The notes under the pieces: generated by a model
Database searches by the model: none
What the model was told of the DNA's origin: nothing
Seen by the model: only the letters and a program-made list of their open reading frames with translations
Position numbers and translations under genes: made by a program
Shown: positions 40,124 to 48,488 of the stretch, piece after piece
Position numbering within the stretch: position 1 is the first letter of the stretch
Layout of the letters: each line of letters begins with the position of its first letter
Source: Gammaproteobacteria bacterium
GTDB lineage: Bacteria > Pseudomonadota > Gammaproteobacteria > Ga0077536
Direction: 5' to 3'
DNA length: 50,579 bases
Assembly (NCBI GenBank): GCA_030429865.1
Contig: JAUIFX010000006.1
Span: forward strand, 1-50,579

Positions 40124-40951
40124 ATGACGACGACCCTGCGACCTCTCATCGCCGCAGCCTGCCTCGCCTGGGGCGGGCAAGCCGCGGCCTACCTGATCGA
40201 TGACCAGGCTTCCGCCCCGCTGCGCTACCACGGTGGCAACGGCCATGGTTACGGCGACGTCGTCGGCAGCGCCGCGACGTTCGACGTGCTCGGTGCCGAC
40301 ATCGCCCTCGACGGCAGCGTACTGACCGTCGACATCTACACCAACCTCGTCGGTAACGCCGGCGTGTTCGCCCCCTACACCGCGTCGGGTCGTGGCATCG
40401 GCTACGGCGATCTCTTCCTTGCCAACACCTGGACGCCATTCGGCACGCCGAACTTCGACAACGACGATCACGCGAGCGGCACGGTGTGGCAGTACGGGCT
40501 CGCCATCAACGGTGACCGCTGGGCCAACAGCGATTACGCAAACTCGGCGACGCTCTACGCGCTGGGCGGCACGAACGATGCGAGCGCGCTGCTCTCCGAC
40601 GACCTCATGCAGGGCAACGCGGTCTGGCGCAACGGCCAGGAAGTGCTCGTCGACCGTGCCGCGGGCGGCGCCGTTACGGCGGTCGGCAGTGGCACCTGGA
40701 GCGTCTCGGCCAGCGCCGATCGCATCCGCTACCAGGTCGACATCTTCGGTACCGACCTGTGGTGGCAACCCGGCCAGAGCGAGCTGACGATCGCGATGCA
40801 CTGGGCGATGGACTGCGGCAACGACGTCATCGAGGGGGCGACGGTGTTCTTCGACCCGCCGCCGAACACGAGCGTGCCGGAACCGGCCGCGCTGGGTCTC
40901 GCCCTGTTGGGTCTCGCCGGCGCCGGCGGGCTGCGTCGGCGTCGCGCCTGA
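40124..40951 (+). CDS. PEP-CTERM sorting-domain protein
   Basis: 275 residues: signal peptide (about 1-22, ending GQAAA), a beta-rich secreted domain, and a canonical VPEPAALGLALLGLAGAGG tag with RRRRA tail (251-275). The tag predicts cleavage by an exosortase and release to the cell surface or matrix. The domain begins AYLIDDQASAPLRYHGG and has no recognisable catalytic motif. An AAAGGA SD lies nine bases before the ATG. No exosortase or polysaccharide gene is nearby, and its tag differs from those in the cobalamin operon. Confidence 0.88.
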   Translation: MTTTLRPLIAAACLAWGGQAAAYLIDDQASAPLRYHGGNGHGYGDVVGSAATFDVLGADIALDGSVLTVDIYTNLVGNAGVFAPYTASGRGIGYGDLFLANTWTPFGTPNFDNDDHASGTVWQYGLAINGDRWANSDYANSATLYALGGTNDASALLSDDLMQGNAVWRNGQEVLVDRAAGGAVTAVGSGTWSVSASADRIRYQVDIFGTDLWWQPGQSELTIAMHWAMDCGNDVIEGATVFFDPPPNTSVPEPAALGLALLGLAGAGGLRRRRA

Positions 40952-41051
40952 GGCGCACGGAACGCGCGACGCGGCGGACCGGTCAGCGAGCCGTCCGCGC
41001 CGCGCGATGCCCCGGGGCCTGCGCGCGCAGCACCGCCGCGGCCTCCCCGGG

Positions 41052-41057
41052 TATACT
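41052..41057 (+). promoter_or_regulatory. Candidate -10 element of the quinone-oxidoreductase cluster
   Basis: TATACT lies 32 bases before the GTG start and 21 bases before the SD (GGGAGG). The -35 region is poor. Confidence 0.38.
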
Positions 41058-41089
41058 CGACCGCCGGACAACGGCGCGGGAGGTCGGGT

Positions 41090-42061
41090 GTGACGCAGGC
41101 GATCGTAGTGCATGAATACGGCGGGCCGGAGCAGCTTCGCGTCGAGTCCGTCGAGGTCGGCGAACCGGCCGCCGGCGAGGTCCGCATCCGTCACACCGGC
41201 ATCGGCGTCAACTACGTCGACACCTACTTCCGGCGTGGTCTCTACCCGGCGACACTGCCCTACATCATCGGCGACCAGGCCTGCGGCGTGGTCGAGGCGC
41301 TCGGACCAGGCGTGACGTCCTTCGCCGTTGGCGACCGCGTCGCCTACGGCTCGTGCGCGAACGCCTACGTCGCGGCGCGCCTGGTCCCGGCCGAGGTGCT
41401 CGTGCGCCTTCCCGGCGACGTTGACGAGACCGTCGTCGCGGCGAGCCTGACCCGCGGCATGACCGCGGAATACCTGTTGTTCCGTCTCCACCCGCTCGCG
41501 CCTGGCGAGACCTGTGTCGTTTACGCGGCGGCCGGCGGTACCGGTCGGATCGTCTGCCAGTGGGCCAAGCATCTCGGTGCGACAGTCATCGCCACGGTCG
41601 GTACGGCGGAGAAGGTCGCGGTCGCGCGCGAGGCCGGCGCCGACCACGTACTGCTCAACGACGACCCCGATTTCGTCGCCCGGGTGCGCGGCTGGAGCGG
41701 CGGGCGCGGCGTCGATGTCGTCTACGACTCCGTCGGGCGCGACACCTTCACGCAGTCGCTCGCCTGCCTGCGTCCGCGTGGCCTGATGGTTGCCTACGGC
41801 AACGCCTCGGGTCCGCCCGACCCGCTCGACGTGCTCGCGCTCGCGCGCCACGGGTCCTTGTTCCTGACCCGGCCGCGCTTGCCCGAGTACGTCGCCACGC
41901 GGGCGGAGCTCGAACTGTGTGCGGGGCGCTATTTCGACGCCCTCGCCAGCGGTATCGTGCGGCCGCACGCGACGGAACGTTTCGCGCTGGCCGACGCGGC
42001 CGCCGCGCACGTGCACCTCGAGGACCGCAGCAGGCTGACGATGCCGGTGCTGGTGCCATAG
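41090..42061 (+). CDS. Quinone oxidoreductase (zeta-crystallin/Qor type)
   Basis: 323 residues of the zinc-free MDR superfamily. GIGVNYVDTYFRRGLYP in the substrate domain is the Qor hallmark, with VYAAAGGTGRIVCQWAKHLGATVIATVG for NADPH binding. It reduces quinones or enones with NADPH. The GTG at 41090 is supported by GGGAGG (41078-41083). First gene of the plus-strand cluster with an LLM flavoprotein, PcaD-like hydrolase and GST. An enone reductase would fit a ring-degradation route. Confidence 0.93.
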   Translation: MTQAIVVHEYGGPEQLRVESVEVGEPAAGEVRIRHTGIGVNYVDTYFRRGLYPATLPYIIGDQACGVVEALGPGVTSFAVGDRVAYGSCANAYVAARLVPAEVLVRLPGDVDETVVAASLTRGMTAEYLLFRLHPLAPGETCVVYAAAGGTGRIVCQWAKHLGATVIATVGTAEKVAVAREAGADHVLLNDDPDFVARVRGWSGGRGVDVVYDSVGRDTFTQSLACLRPRGLMVAYGNASGPPDPLDVLALARHGSLFLTRPRLPEYVATRAELELCAGRYFDALASGIVRPHATERFALADAAAAHVHLEDRSRLTMPVLVP

Positions 42062-42135
42062 GCGGCGCAGCGCGGGCGCGCGCGGCGCCTTCACCTGACG
42101 GCGCCGGGCGCCGACGAGCCAGGAGTCCAGCGACG

Positions 42136-43227
42136 ATGAAGCTGAGTTACTTCACGATGCCCCTGCATCCACCGGGGCGCGATTACCTGCAGACCCTGGC
42201 CGAGGACCGCGAAGCGATCCTGCTCGCCGATCGGCTCGGCTACTACGAGGCTTTCGTCGGTGAGCACGTCACCGATCGCGCCGAGACGATCACGTCCTGT
42301 CTGATGTTCCTCGCCAGCCTCGCCTACCACACGCGCGACATCCGCCTCGGCAGCGGTACGGTCAACCTGCCGAACAGTCACCCGGCCGCGGTCGCCGCGC
42401 AGGTGGCGATGATCGATCACATGCTCGGTGGCCGCTTCGTGTTCGGCATCAGCCCGGGCGGTCTGCGTTCGGATGCCGAGGTGTTTGGCAACCTCGAACG
42501 GGATCGCAAGGCGATGTTCGAGGAAGCGATCGCGCAGGTGCTCGCGATCTGGTCGGGCGAGCCGCCCTACGATCTCACCGGCGAGTTCTGGTCCGTGACG
42601 ACGCGCAACACGCTCGATCTCGAGATCGGCCAGGGCGCCATCCTCGGCCCTTACCAGCGCCCGCATCCGCCCATCATGGTCGCGTGCATGTCGCCGTTCT
42701 CCGACTCGGTCGCCAATGCCGCGCGGCGCGCGTGGTCGATCGTGTCCGCCAACTTCCTGCAGCCGGTGTGGGTCCGCAGCCACTGGGACAAGCTGGTCGA
42801 AGGCTGGACCGCGGGCGGCCATGCGCCGAACCCGGCCGACTGGCGCGTCGCGCGCAGCATTTTCGTCGCCGACGACGAGAAGACCGCGCGCCGCTACGCG
42901 ATGGATGCCGACGGCCCCTACGGTTATTACTACCGCAGCCTGATGCGCAAGCTGATCGGCAACGGCCGCCCCGACCTGTTCAAGACCCGGCGTGACATGC
43001 CGGACGGCGAAGTCACGCACGAGTTCGTCATGCGTTCGCTCGTCATCCACGGCACGCCGGACCAGGTCGCCGAGCAGATCCTGGCACTGCGCGCGGACCT
43101 CGGCGAGTTTGGTACGCTGGTCTATGCCGGCCACGACTGGGCCGAGCCCGAGCTCGCGCGGCGTTCCATGACGCTCATGGCCGAGGAAGTCATGCCGGCG
43201 GTCAACCGCGCGCTCGGCGCGCGCTGA
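42136..43227 (+). CDS. LLM-class flavin-dependent oxidoreductase C
   Basis: 363 residues, luciferase-like with the FMN-monooxygenase look: KLSYFTMPLHPPGRDYLQTL, YYEAFVGEHVTD, IRLGSGTVNLPNSHPAAVA and FVFGISPGGLRSD. EHVTDR and SHPAAVAAQVAMIDHMLGGR resemble the limonene 1,2-monooxygenase/LadA-type group, suggesting two-component oxygenation of an alkane, terpene or cyclic ketone. ATG at 42136 has AGGAG upstream. It lies 74 bases after the Qor gene and 31 before the hydrolase. A flavin reductase partner is not in the window. Confidence 0.92.
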   Translation: MKLSYFTMPLHPPGRDYLQTLAEDREAILLADRLGYYEAFVGEHVTDRAETITSCLMFLASLAYHTRDIRLGSGTVNLPNSHPAAVAAQVAMIDHMLGGRFVFGISPGGLRSDAEVFGNLERDRKAMFEEAIAQVLAIWSGEPPYDLTGEFWSVTTRNTLDLEIGQGAILGPYQRPHPPIMVACMSPFSDSVANAARRAWSIVSANFLQPVWVRSHWDKLVEGWTAGGHAPNPADWRVARSIFVADDEKTARRYAMDADGPYGYYYRSLMRKLIGNGRPDLFKTRRDMPDGEVTHEFVMRSLVIHGTPDQVAEQILALRADLGEFGTLVYAGHDWAEPELARRSMTLMAEEVMPAVNRALGAR

Positions 43228-43258
43228 GCCGGCCCGTTCGCATTCAGGAGCTACCGCC

Positions 43259-44047
43259 ATGAGCATCGTCGAGACCCGCACCATCGCCCTCAACGCGAGC
43301 GTCGAGGGGCCGGCCGGCGCGCCCGCCGTGATGTTTTCCAATTCGCTCGGCGCCAACCTCTCGATGTGGCAGCCGCAGGCCGAGCACCTGCGCGATCGTT
43401 ACCGCGTGGTGCGCTACGACCAGCGCGGTCACGGCCTGAGCGAGGTGCCGGAAGGGCCCTACAGCTTCGCCGAACTGGTCGAGGACGCCGTCGCGCTGGC
43501 CGACGCGCTCGGCATCGAGCGGTTCCATTTCGTCGGCCTGTCGATGGGCGGCATGACCGCGCTCGGGCTCGCGCTGACCTATCCCGCGAGACTGCTGTCG
43601 GTGACGCCGGCAAACTGCGTGGCCGGTTTCCCGCCGGACGGGCGCCGCAACTGGGAAGAGCGCATCGCAACGGTCAGCCAGGGCGGGCTCGAGCCGCTGC
43701 TCGAATCGACGCTAGAACGCTGGTTCACCGCGCCGACCCGGGACGCGCGGCCGGCGCAGATGCAGGCCGTGCGCGAGATGGTCGCGGCGACGCCGGTGCA
43801 GGGTTACGTCGGCTGCTGCGGCGCACTGCGCGGACTCGACTACGATGGCCGCCTGGAAGCGATCACCACGCCCACGCTGTTCATCGCCGGCAGCGAGGAT
43901 CCCAGCACGACGGCCAGCGCGATGCGCGCGATGCACGCGCGCGTCGCCGGGTCGCGCTACGTCGAGCTGCCCGCGGCGCACGTCTCCAACCTCGAGTGCC
44001 CCGACGCTTTCAACCGCGCGCTCGACGACTTCCTCGCCGCGCCCTGA
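43259..44047 (+). CDS. Alpha/beta hydrolase, 3-oxoadipate enol-lactonase (PcaD)-like
   Basis: 262 residues resembling PcaD. SNSLGANLSMWQPQ oxyanion region, YDQRGHGLS, nucleophile elbow GLSMGGM (S95), acid in AGSEDPST and His in AAHVSNLE. PcaD opens the beta-ketoadipate enol-lactone; here, next to an LLM oxygenase, a lactone made by ring oxygenation is a plausible substrate. An AGGAG SD precedes the ATG. No other beta-ketoadipate gene is in the window, so identity with PcaD is not claimed. Confidence 0.88.
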   Translation: MSIVETRTIALNASVEGPAGAPAVMFSNSLGANLSMWQPQAEHLRDRYRVVRYDQRGHGLSEVPEGPYSFAELVEDAVALADALGIERFHFVGLSMGGMTALGLALTYPARLLSVTPANCVAGFPPDGRRNWEERIATVSQGGLEPLLESTLERWFTAPTRDARPAQMQAVREMVAATPVQGYVGCCGALRGLDYDGRLEAITTPTLFIAGSEDPSTTASAMRAMHARVAGSRYVELPAAHVSNLECPDAFNRALDDFLAAP

Positions 44048-44081
44048 GCGCCGTGCGGGGACGCCCGGCGGCCTTCCTGCG

Positions 44082-45026
44082 ATGAGCGCGGCCGACCTGA
44101 TCCTGCACCACTACGACTTCTCCAACTACTCGGAGAAGGTCCGCCTGGTGCTGGGACTGAAGAAGCTGGCCTGGCACTCCGTGACGATCCCGGCGTGGGC
44201 GCCGAAACCGGACTACACGCCGCTCACCGCCGGCTACCGGCGCACGCCGGCGCTGCAGATCGGCGCTGACGTGTACTGCGACACGCAACTCATCGCCGCG
44301 GTGCTGGAGGAACTCGCGCCGACGCCGACGCTCTACCCGGGCGCGGACGTGGCGCGCACGCGCGCCCTGACCGCCGCCCTCGTGCACTGGGCCGAGGTCA
44401 GCCTGTTCCGCCCGGTCGCGCTCTACATCACGGGACGCCATGCCGCGCGCTTCCCGGAGGCGTTTCATGCCGACCGTGCGCGCCTGCACGGCCGCCCGGT
44501 GCCGAGTGTCGCCCAGGTCGAGGCGTCCGCGGCCAAGTACGAGGCCCAGGTCGCCCCGCAGCTCGCCCACCTCGAGGCCCTGCTCGGCAGCGGCGCGGCC
44601 TGGGTGCTCGGCGATGCCCCCGGGCTGGCCGACCTCGCGCTCTACGAAGCGCCGTGGTTTCTCGAGACCATCGGCGGCGCGGACGCGCTGCCCGCCGGCC
44701 TGCCGCGCCTACGTGCCTGGATGCAGCGGGTCGCGGCGCTCGGTCACGGCCGCGCGCAGGCCATGACCGCGGCGCAGGCGCTCGCCGTGGCGCGCGCGAG
44801 CCGGCCGCGGGCGCCCGCGGCCGGGTGCGTCGGGCCGGTGCCCGAAGGCCTGTCCTGCGGCGACGCGGTGACGGTGCGCCCGCTCGACGAGGACGCCCCG
44901 GCGAGCGGGCGCCTGGTCGCGGTCGACGCGCACCGTATCACCCTGGCGAGTACGAGCGCGGCCACGGCTGACGTGCACGTGCATTTTCCGCGGCTCGGTT
45001 ACCGCCTCGGCCGCGCGCGCCGGTGA
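44082..45026 (+). CDS. Glutathione S-transferase-like protein with C-terminal extension
   Basis: 314 residues. An N-terminal thioredoxin-fold domain (LILHHYDFSNYSEKVRLVLG, with Ser at the usual activation position, and a TPALQIG cis-Pro motif) precedes an all-helical domain to about 230. A further ~80 residues form a small beta-rich module (DAVTVRPLDEDAPASGRLVA, VHVHFPRLGYRLG) absent from ordinary ~220-residue GSTs. It probably conjugates or isomerises a reactive intermediate of the cluster. No SD stands out before the ATG. Last of the four clustered catabolic genes. Confidence 0.87.
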   Translation: MSAADLILHHYDFSNYSEKVRLVLGLKKLAWHSVTIPAWAPKPDYTPLTAGYRRTPALQIGADVYCDTQLIAAVLEELAPTPTLYPGADVARTRALTAALVHWAEVSLFRPVALYITGRHAARFPEAFHADRARLHGRPVPSVAQVEASAAKYEAQVAPQLAHLEALLGSGAAWVLGDAPGLADLALYEAPWFLETIGGADALPAGLPRLRAWMQRVAALGHGRAQAMTAAQALAVARASRPRAPAAGCVGPVPEGLSCGDAVTVRPLDEDAPASGRLVAVDAHRITLASTSAATADVHVHFPRLGYRLGRARR

Positions 45027-45081
45027 AGCAGGCGAGGGGCCCACGTCCCGGTTGCGCGCGCAGGGCCGTGTCGATGCAACG

Positions 45082-47109
45082 ATGAGTGAAGGGCCGACGC
45101 GCGCGCTGCGGGCCGCCGCGATCGCGGCCGCGGCGCTGGTGATGTCCGCTGCCGTGGCGAACGACCTCGCGTTGCGCCTGGCGCGCGTGGACCTCGCTGG
45201 GCTCGGCGCCGACGGCGTGGCGCTCACGCTCGACTGGCAGGACATCACCGCCCCCGCGGCCAGCTTGTCCGCGCGCCGCGTGACCCTGCCCGGCCCGCTC
45301 GGGGCACTCGAAGACGTCACGCTGCGCTGCGCGCGCCTGCGTCTGGAGGCCAGCGCGCTGCGTTGTCCCGCCGCGACGCTGCGGGCGACGCACGCGGTGT
45401 ACGGCCAGCTCGATGCCGAGGTCGCGTTCGTCTACGCGGCGAGCGGCGCCCTCGACATGTCGCTCTCGACCAGCGCCATCATTGGCGGTCACCTCGAGGC
45501 CGAACTGCATGTCGTCGAGGGGCGGACGCGGCTGGTCGTCAACGGCCGCGACCTCGCCATCGAGGGCGCGACCCATGTGACCGTCGGCGAACTCGCCATC
45601 GACACGACGATCCCCGCCGGGCAGGACGCCACCGTGGCGGTGCAGGCGCGCTTCGCGGACCTCGCGTTCAGCAATGCGCCGGGCACGCTGGCGGGCGAAG
45701 CGCTCAGCGGCGAGTTCGATCTCGGTCTGCGCGCGGATGCGACGGGCGAGTCCTGGGCGGGACACGTGCGGCTCGCCCTCGAACAAGGCGGCGCCTACGC
45801 CGAGCCGGTCTACCTCGATCTCGCACACTACCCGGTCACCTTCGCCACGGACTACCGTTACGAGCCCGCGACCGCCAGCCTGGCGTTATCCGCGCTGACG
45901 CTCGATCAGCCCGGCGTGATGCAGCTCGAGGGGCGCCATCTGCGCGTAGCCGACGGCGCCCTGGCAGAAGCCGACGTCGCGGTCGCGCAGATGACGTTCC
46001 CCGCTGCCTACCAGGCCTACCTGGCCGGCTTTCTCGTCGGCACCCCGCTTGCCCGCCTCGACATCGAAGGTGCGCTGAGCGGCCGGGTGCGGGTCGCCAG
46101 CGGTGCACTCAGCGCGCTCGACGTCGTGCTCGAACGCCTCGACCTGGAAGACCGCGATGGCCGTCTTGCCCTGTACGGCGCCGGCGGCGAGGTGCACTGG
46201 GCGGCCGACGGCGCCGATCTCGCCGCCACGGTGCTGCACGTCGATGGCGGCTTTCTCTACGGCGCCGGTTTCGATGCGACCGATCTCGTCCTCGGCATCG
46301 CCGGCGCCGCGGTCGATCTGCTCGAGCCGGTGCGCATCCCGCTGCTCGGCGGCGCGCTCACCATCGATCGTTTCACGCTGCGCGATTACGGCAGCGACGA
46401 ACTCGCGCTCGGCCTCGAAGCGGCGCTCGAACCGATCGATCTCGGCCAGCTCACGCTCGCGCTCGACTGGCCGCCGTTCGCCGGCACGCTGTCGGGCCGC
46501 CTGCCGCTGCTGACCTACAGGAACGGCGTGGTGACGCTCGGCGGCAAGCTCGAAGCGCGCGCGTTCGACGGCGACATCGCGATCGAGGGCCTGCGCATCG
46601 CGCGCCCGCTCGGCCTCGTGCCCGAAATCGAGGCGAGCATCCGCATGCGCAATCTCGACCTTGCCCAGATCACCGAGGTCGTGCCGTTCGGGCGCATCAC
46701 CGGGCGTCTCGACGTCGACATCGCCGACCTGCGCATGCTCAAGGGCGAGCCGGTGCGCTTCGACGCGAGTTTCCGCACGCCGCCCGAGGACGACTCGCGC
46801 CACCTGCTGAGCCAGCGCGCCGTCGATACCATCTCGCGCGTCGCGGGCGGCGGCGGCGCGGTGCTGTCGACGACTTTCCTGCGCGTGTTCGAGGATTTCT
46901 CCTATGAGCGTCTCGGTATCTCCTGCCGGCTCGAGAACGATGTCTGTCACATGGACGGTATCGCGCCGGCGGAGGACGGCTACTACATCGTCAAGGGCGC
47001 GTGGCTGCCGCGCGTGGACCTGATCGGGCGCGTGCGCCGGGTGCACTGGTCGCGCCTGATGTCGCAACTCGAGCAGGCGCTCGCCGAGGGCGAGTTCAGG
47101 ATCGAGTGA
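45082..47109 (+). CDS. YdbH/AsmA-like envelope protein
   Basis: 675 residues. An N-terminal signal/anchor (about 9-27) is followed by long repeated beta-rich stretches typical of the AsmA/TamB/YdbH bridge-like lipid-transport proteins. The C-terminal part (LDVDIADLRMLKGEPVRFDA, then VAGGGGAVLSTTFLRVFEDF and GISCRLENDVCHMDGI) resembles YdbH homologues. E. coli YdbH is ~880 residues and works with YnbE and YdbL; a YdbL-like gene lies 1.4 kb downstream here. Lipid transport between membranes is the likely role, from family knowledge. ATG at 45082; its 3' end overlaps the convergent MFS gene by 14 bases. Confidence 0.68.
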   Translation: MSEGPTRALRAAAIAAAALVMSAAVANDLALRLARVDLAGLGADGVALTLDWQDITAPAASLSARRVTLPGPLGALEDVTLRCARLRLEASALRCPAATLRATHAVYGQLDAEVAFVYAASGALDMSLSTSAIIGGHLEAELHVVEGRTRLVVNGRDLAIEGATHVTVGELAIDTTIPAGQDATVAVQARFADLAFSNAPGTLAGEALSGEFDLGLRADATGESWAGHVRLALEQGGAYAEPVYLDLAHYPVTFATDYRYEPATASLALSALTLDQPGVMQLEGRHLRVADGALAEADVAVAQMTFPAAYQAYLAGFLVGTPLARLDIEGALSGRVRVASGALSALDVVLERLDLEDRDGRLALYGAGGEVHWAADGADLAATVLHVDGGFLYGAGFDATDLVLGIAGAAVDLLEPVRIPLLGGALTIDRFTLRDYGSDELALGLEAALEPIDLGQLTLALDWPPFAGTLSGRLPLLTYRNGVVTLGGKLEARAFDGDIAIEGLRIARPLGLVPEIEASIRMRNLDLAQITEVVPFGRITGRLDVDIADLRMLKGEPVRFDASFRTPPEDDSRHLLSQRAVDTISRVAGGGGAVLSTTFLRVFEDFSYERLGISCRLENDVCHMDGIAPAEDGYYIVKGAWLPRVDLIGRVRRVHWSRLMSQLEQALAEGEFRIE

Positions 47110-48334
47110 AGCGGCGCACGTTGACCGCGAGCACGAGGGTCAGCAGCAGGGCCGTCAGGTTGAGCGCGGCGGCGCCGAAGAAGGCGGTCTGGTAGCTGCC
47201 GTCGAGATCGTACAACCAGCCGGCGGCATAGGGGCCGAACGCGGCCGGTGCGCCGGCCACGGCGAAGATCACGCCGACGATGCTTGCCATGTGGGTGCGT
47301 CCGAACAGGTCGCCGCACAGCGGCGGCAGCAGGGTCACACCGCCGCCGTACGAGAAACCGAAGACCAGCGCGGCGACGCCGAGCGCGGCGAGCGTGTCGA
47401 CGACGGCGAAGCCGGCGAAGGATGCGGCCTGCAGGACGAACACCGTGACGAGGGCGGGGAAGCGTCCCAGCCAGTCGGATGCGACGCCGGCGGAGAGTCG
47501 TCCGGCGACGCCGCCGAGACCGATCGCGGCGAGCAGCGAAGCCGCGCTCGCCGCGCCGAAACCGAGGTCGGCGGCGTGCGCGGGCAGGTGCACGAAAGGC
47601 ATGAACACGACCAGCCACGAGCAGAAATAGGTCGCGATGACGAGCGCGAAGCGCGCGCTCCGGCGGACCTCGGCGAGAGCCGGTTCGGGCGCCGGTACCG
47701 CCGCCGCGCTGGCCGGGAGCGGGTCGCCATCGGGCGCGAGGCCGAGCGTTTCCGGGTCGCGCACCATGTAGCGCGCCGCGACGAGCATCGCCAGCGCGCT
47801 CGCCAGGGCGACGATACCGAGCGCCGTGCGCCAGCCCCAGGCGACCATCAGCATGCCGGCGAGCGGCGGCACGACGAAGTTGCCGAGGCTGGCGCCGCTC
47901 GAAGCAATCGCGACCGCGGCGCCGCGCCGGCGCGTGAACCAGCGCGCAACGGTCGCGTTGCAGGGTACCCAGGCCACGCTCATGCCGAGCGCGGCGACCA
48001 CGCCGAGGCTGATGGCGAGCTGCCAGGGCGCTTCGACGAGCGCGCTGCCACCCCAGCCAAGACCCAGCAGCACGGCGCCGAGCGTGATCACCTGGCGCGG
48101 ACCGAAACGATCGGTGGCACGGCCGGTGGCAGCGCTGAGCGCGCTGTAGGCGAACACGTAGAGCGAATAGGGCAGGGCCGTCGCGGCGCGGCTCCAGCCG
48201 AGTTCGGCCGACATGCCGGTGACGAACACGCCGTAGCTGAACTGCAGGCCATAGGCGAGGAACAACACCGCGAACGCCGCGGCGACCACGATCCAGCCAT
48301 AGAACGGCGCGCCGCGTGCGGCAGCGTGATTCAT
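47096..48334 (-). CDS. MFS transporter, monocarboxylate/OFA-like
   Basis: 412 residues with 12 membrane helices. FYGWIVVAAAFAVLFLAYG at helix 1 is typical of the MCT/oxalate-formate antiporter branch. VPCNATVARWFTRRRGAAVA is the loop 4-5 signature. A short-chain carboxylate or pathway product is a plausible substrate. ATG at 48334; longer in-frame upstream residues are not membrane-like. It lies on the opposite strand between the YdbH-like and YdbL-like genes and overlaps the YdbH-like gene's end by 14 bases, suggesting later insertion into that locus. Confidence 0.9.
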   Translation of the reverse strand: MNHAAARGAPFYGWIVVAAAFAVLFLAYGLQFSYGVFVTGMSAELGWSRAATALPYSLYVFAYSALSAATGRATDRFGPRQVITLGAVLLGLGWGGSALVEAPWQLAISLGVVAALGMSVAWVPCNATVARWFTRRRGAAVAIASSGASLGNFVVPPLAGMLMVAWGWRTALGIVALASALAMLVAARYMVRDPETLGLAPDGDPLPASAAAVPAPEPALAEVRRSARFALVIATYFCSWLVVFMPFVHLPAHAADLGFGAASAASLLAAIGLGGVAGRLSAGVASDWLGRFPALVTVFVLQAASFAGFAVVDTLAALGVAALVFGFSYGGGVTLLPPLCGDLFGRTHMASIVGVIFAVAGAPAAFGPYAAGWLYDLDGSYQTAFFGAAALNLTALLLTLVLAVNVRRFTRS

Positions 48335-48445
48335 GTGCGCACCAGGGCGCGGTGCGTCACGGTGGCGGGGGGAACGGGCACGGCGCTTCGGGGTCCATGA
48401 TCTTTTGAGCAGCGGCTGCACGGCGCAAGCGGCCGGAACGGGTAC

Positions 48446-48451
48446 TATAAC
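48446..48451 (+). promoter_or_regulatory. Candidate -10 element of the YdbL-like gene
   Basis: TATAAC (context GGTACTATAACG) lies 37 bases before the ATG. A separate promoter here would let this gene be expressed apart from the YdbH-like gene upstream. No -35 match is seen. Confidence 0.4.
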
Positions 48452-48488
48452 GAGCAGACTGCCGCAGCGGCACGAGGATCTTGACGCG

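Noticed and set aside
39833-42094. A 753-codon minus-strand frame
   Set aside because: Shadow of the PEP-CTERM and quinone oxidoreductase genes; no domain seen.
35122-43227. Recent duplication of the three LLM genes
   Set aside because: Motifs and lengths (360, 328, 363 residues) differ too much; they belong to separate branches.
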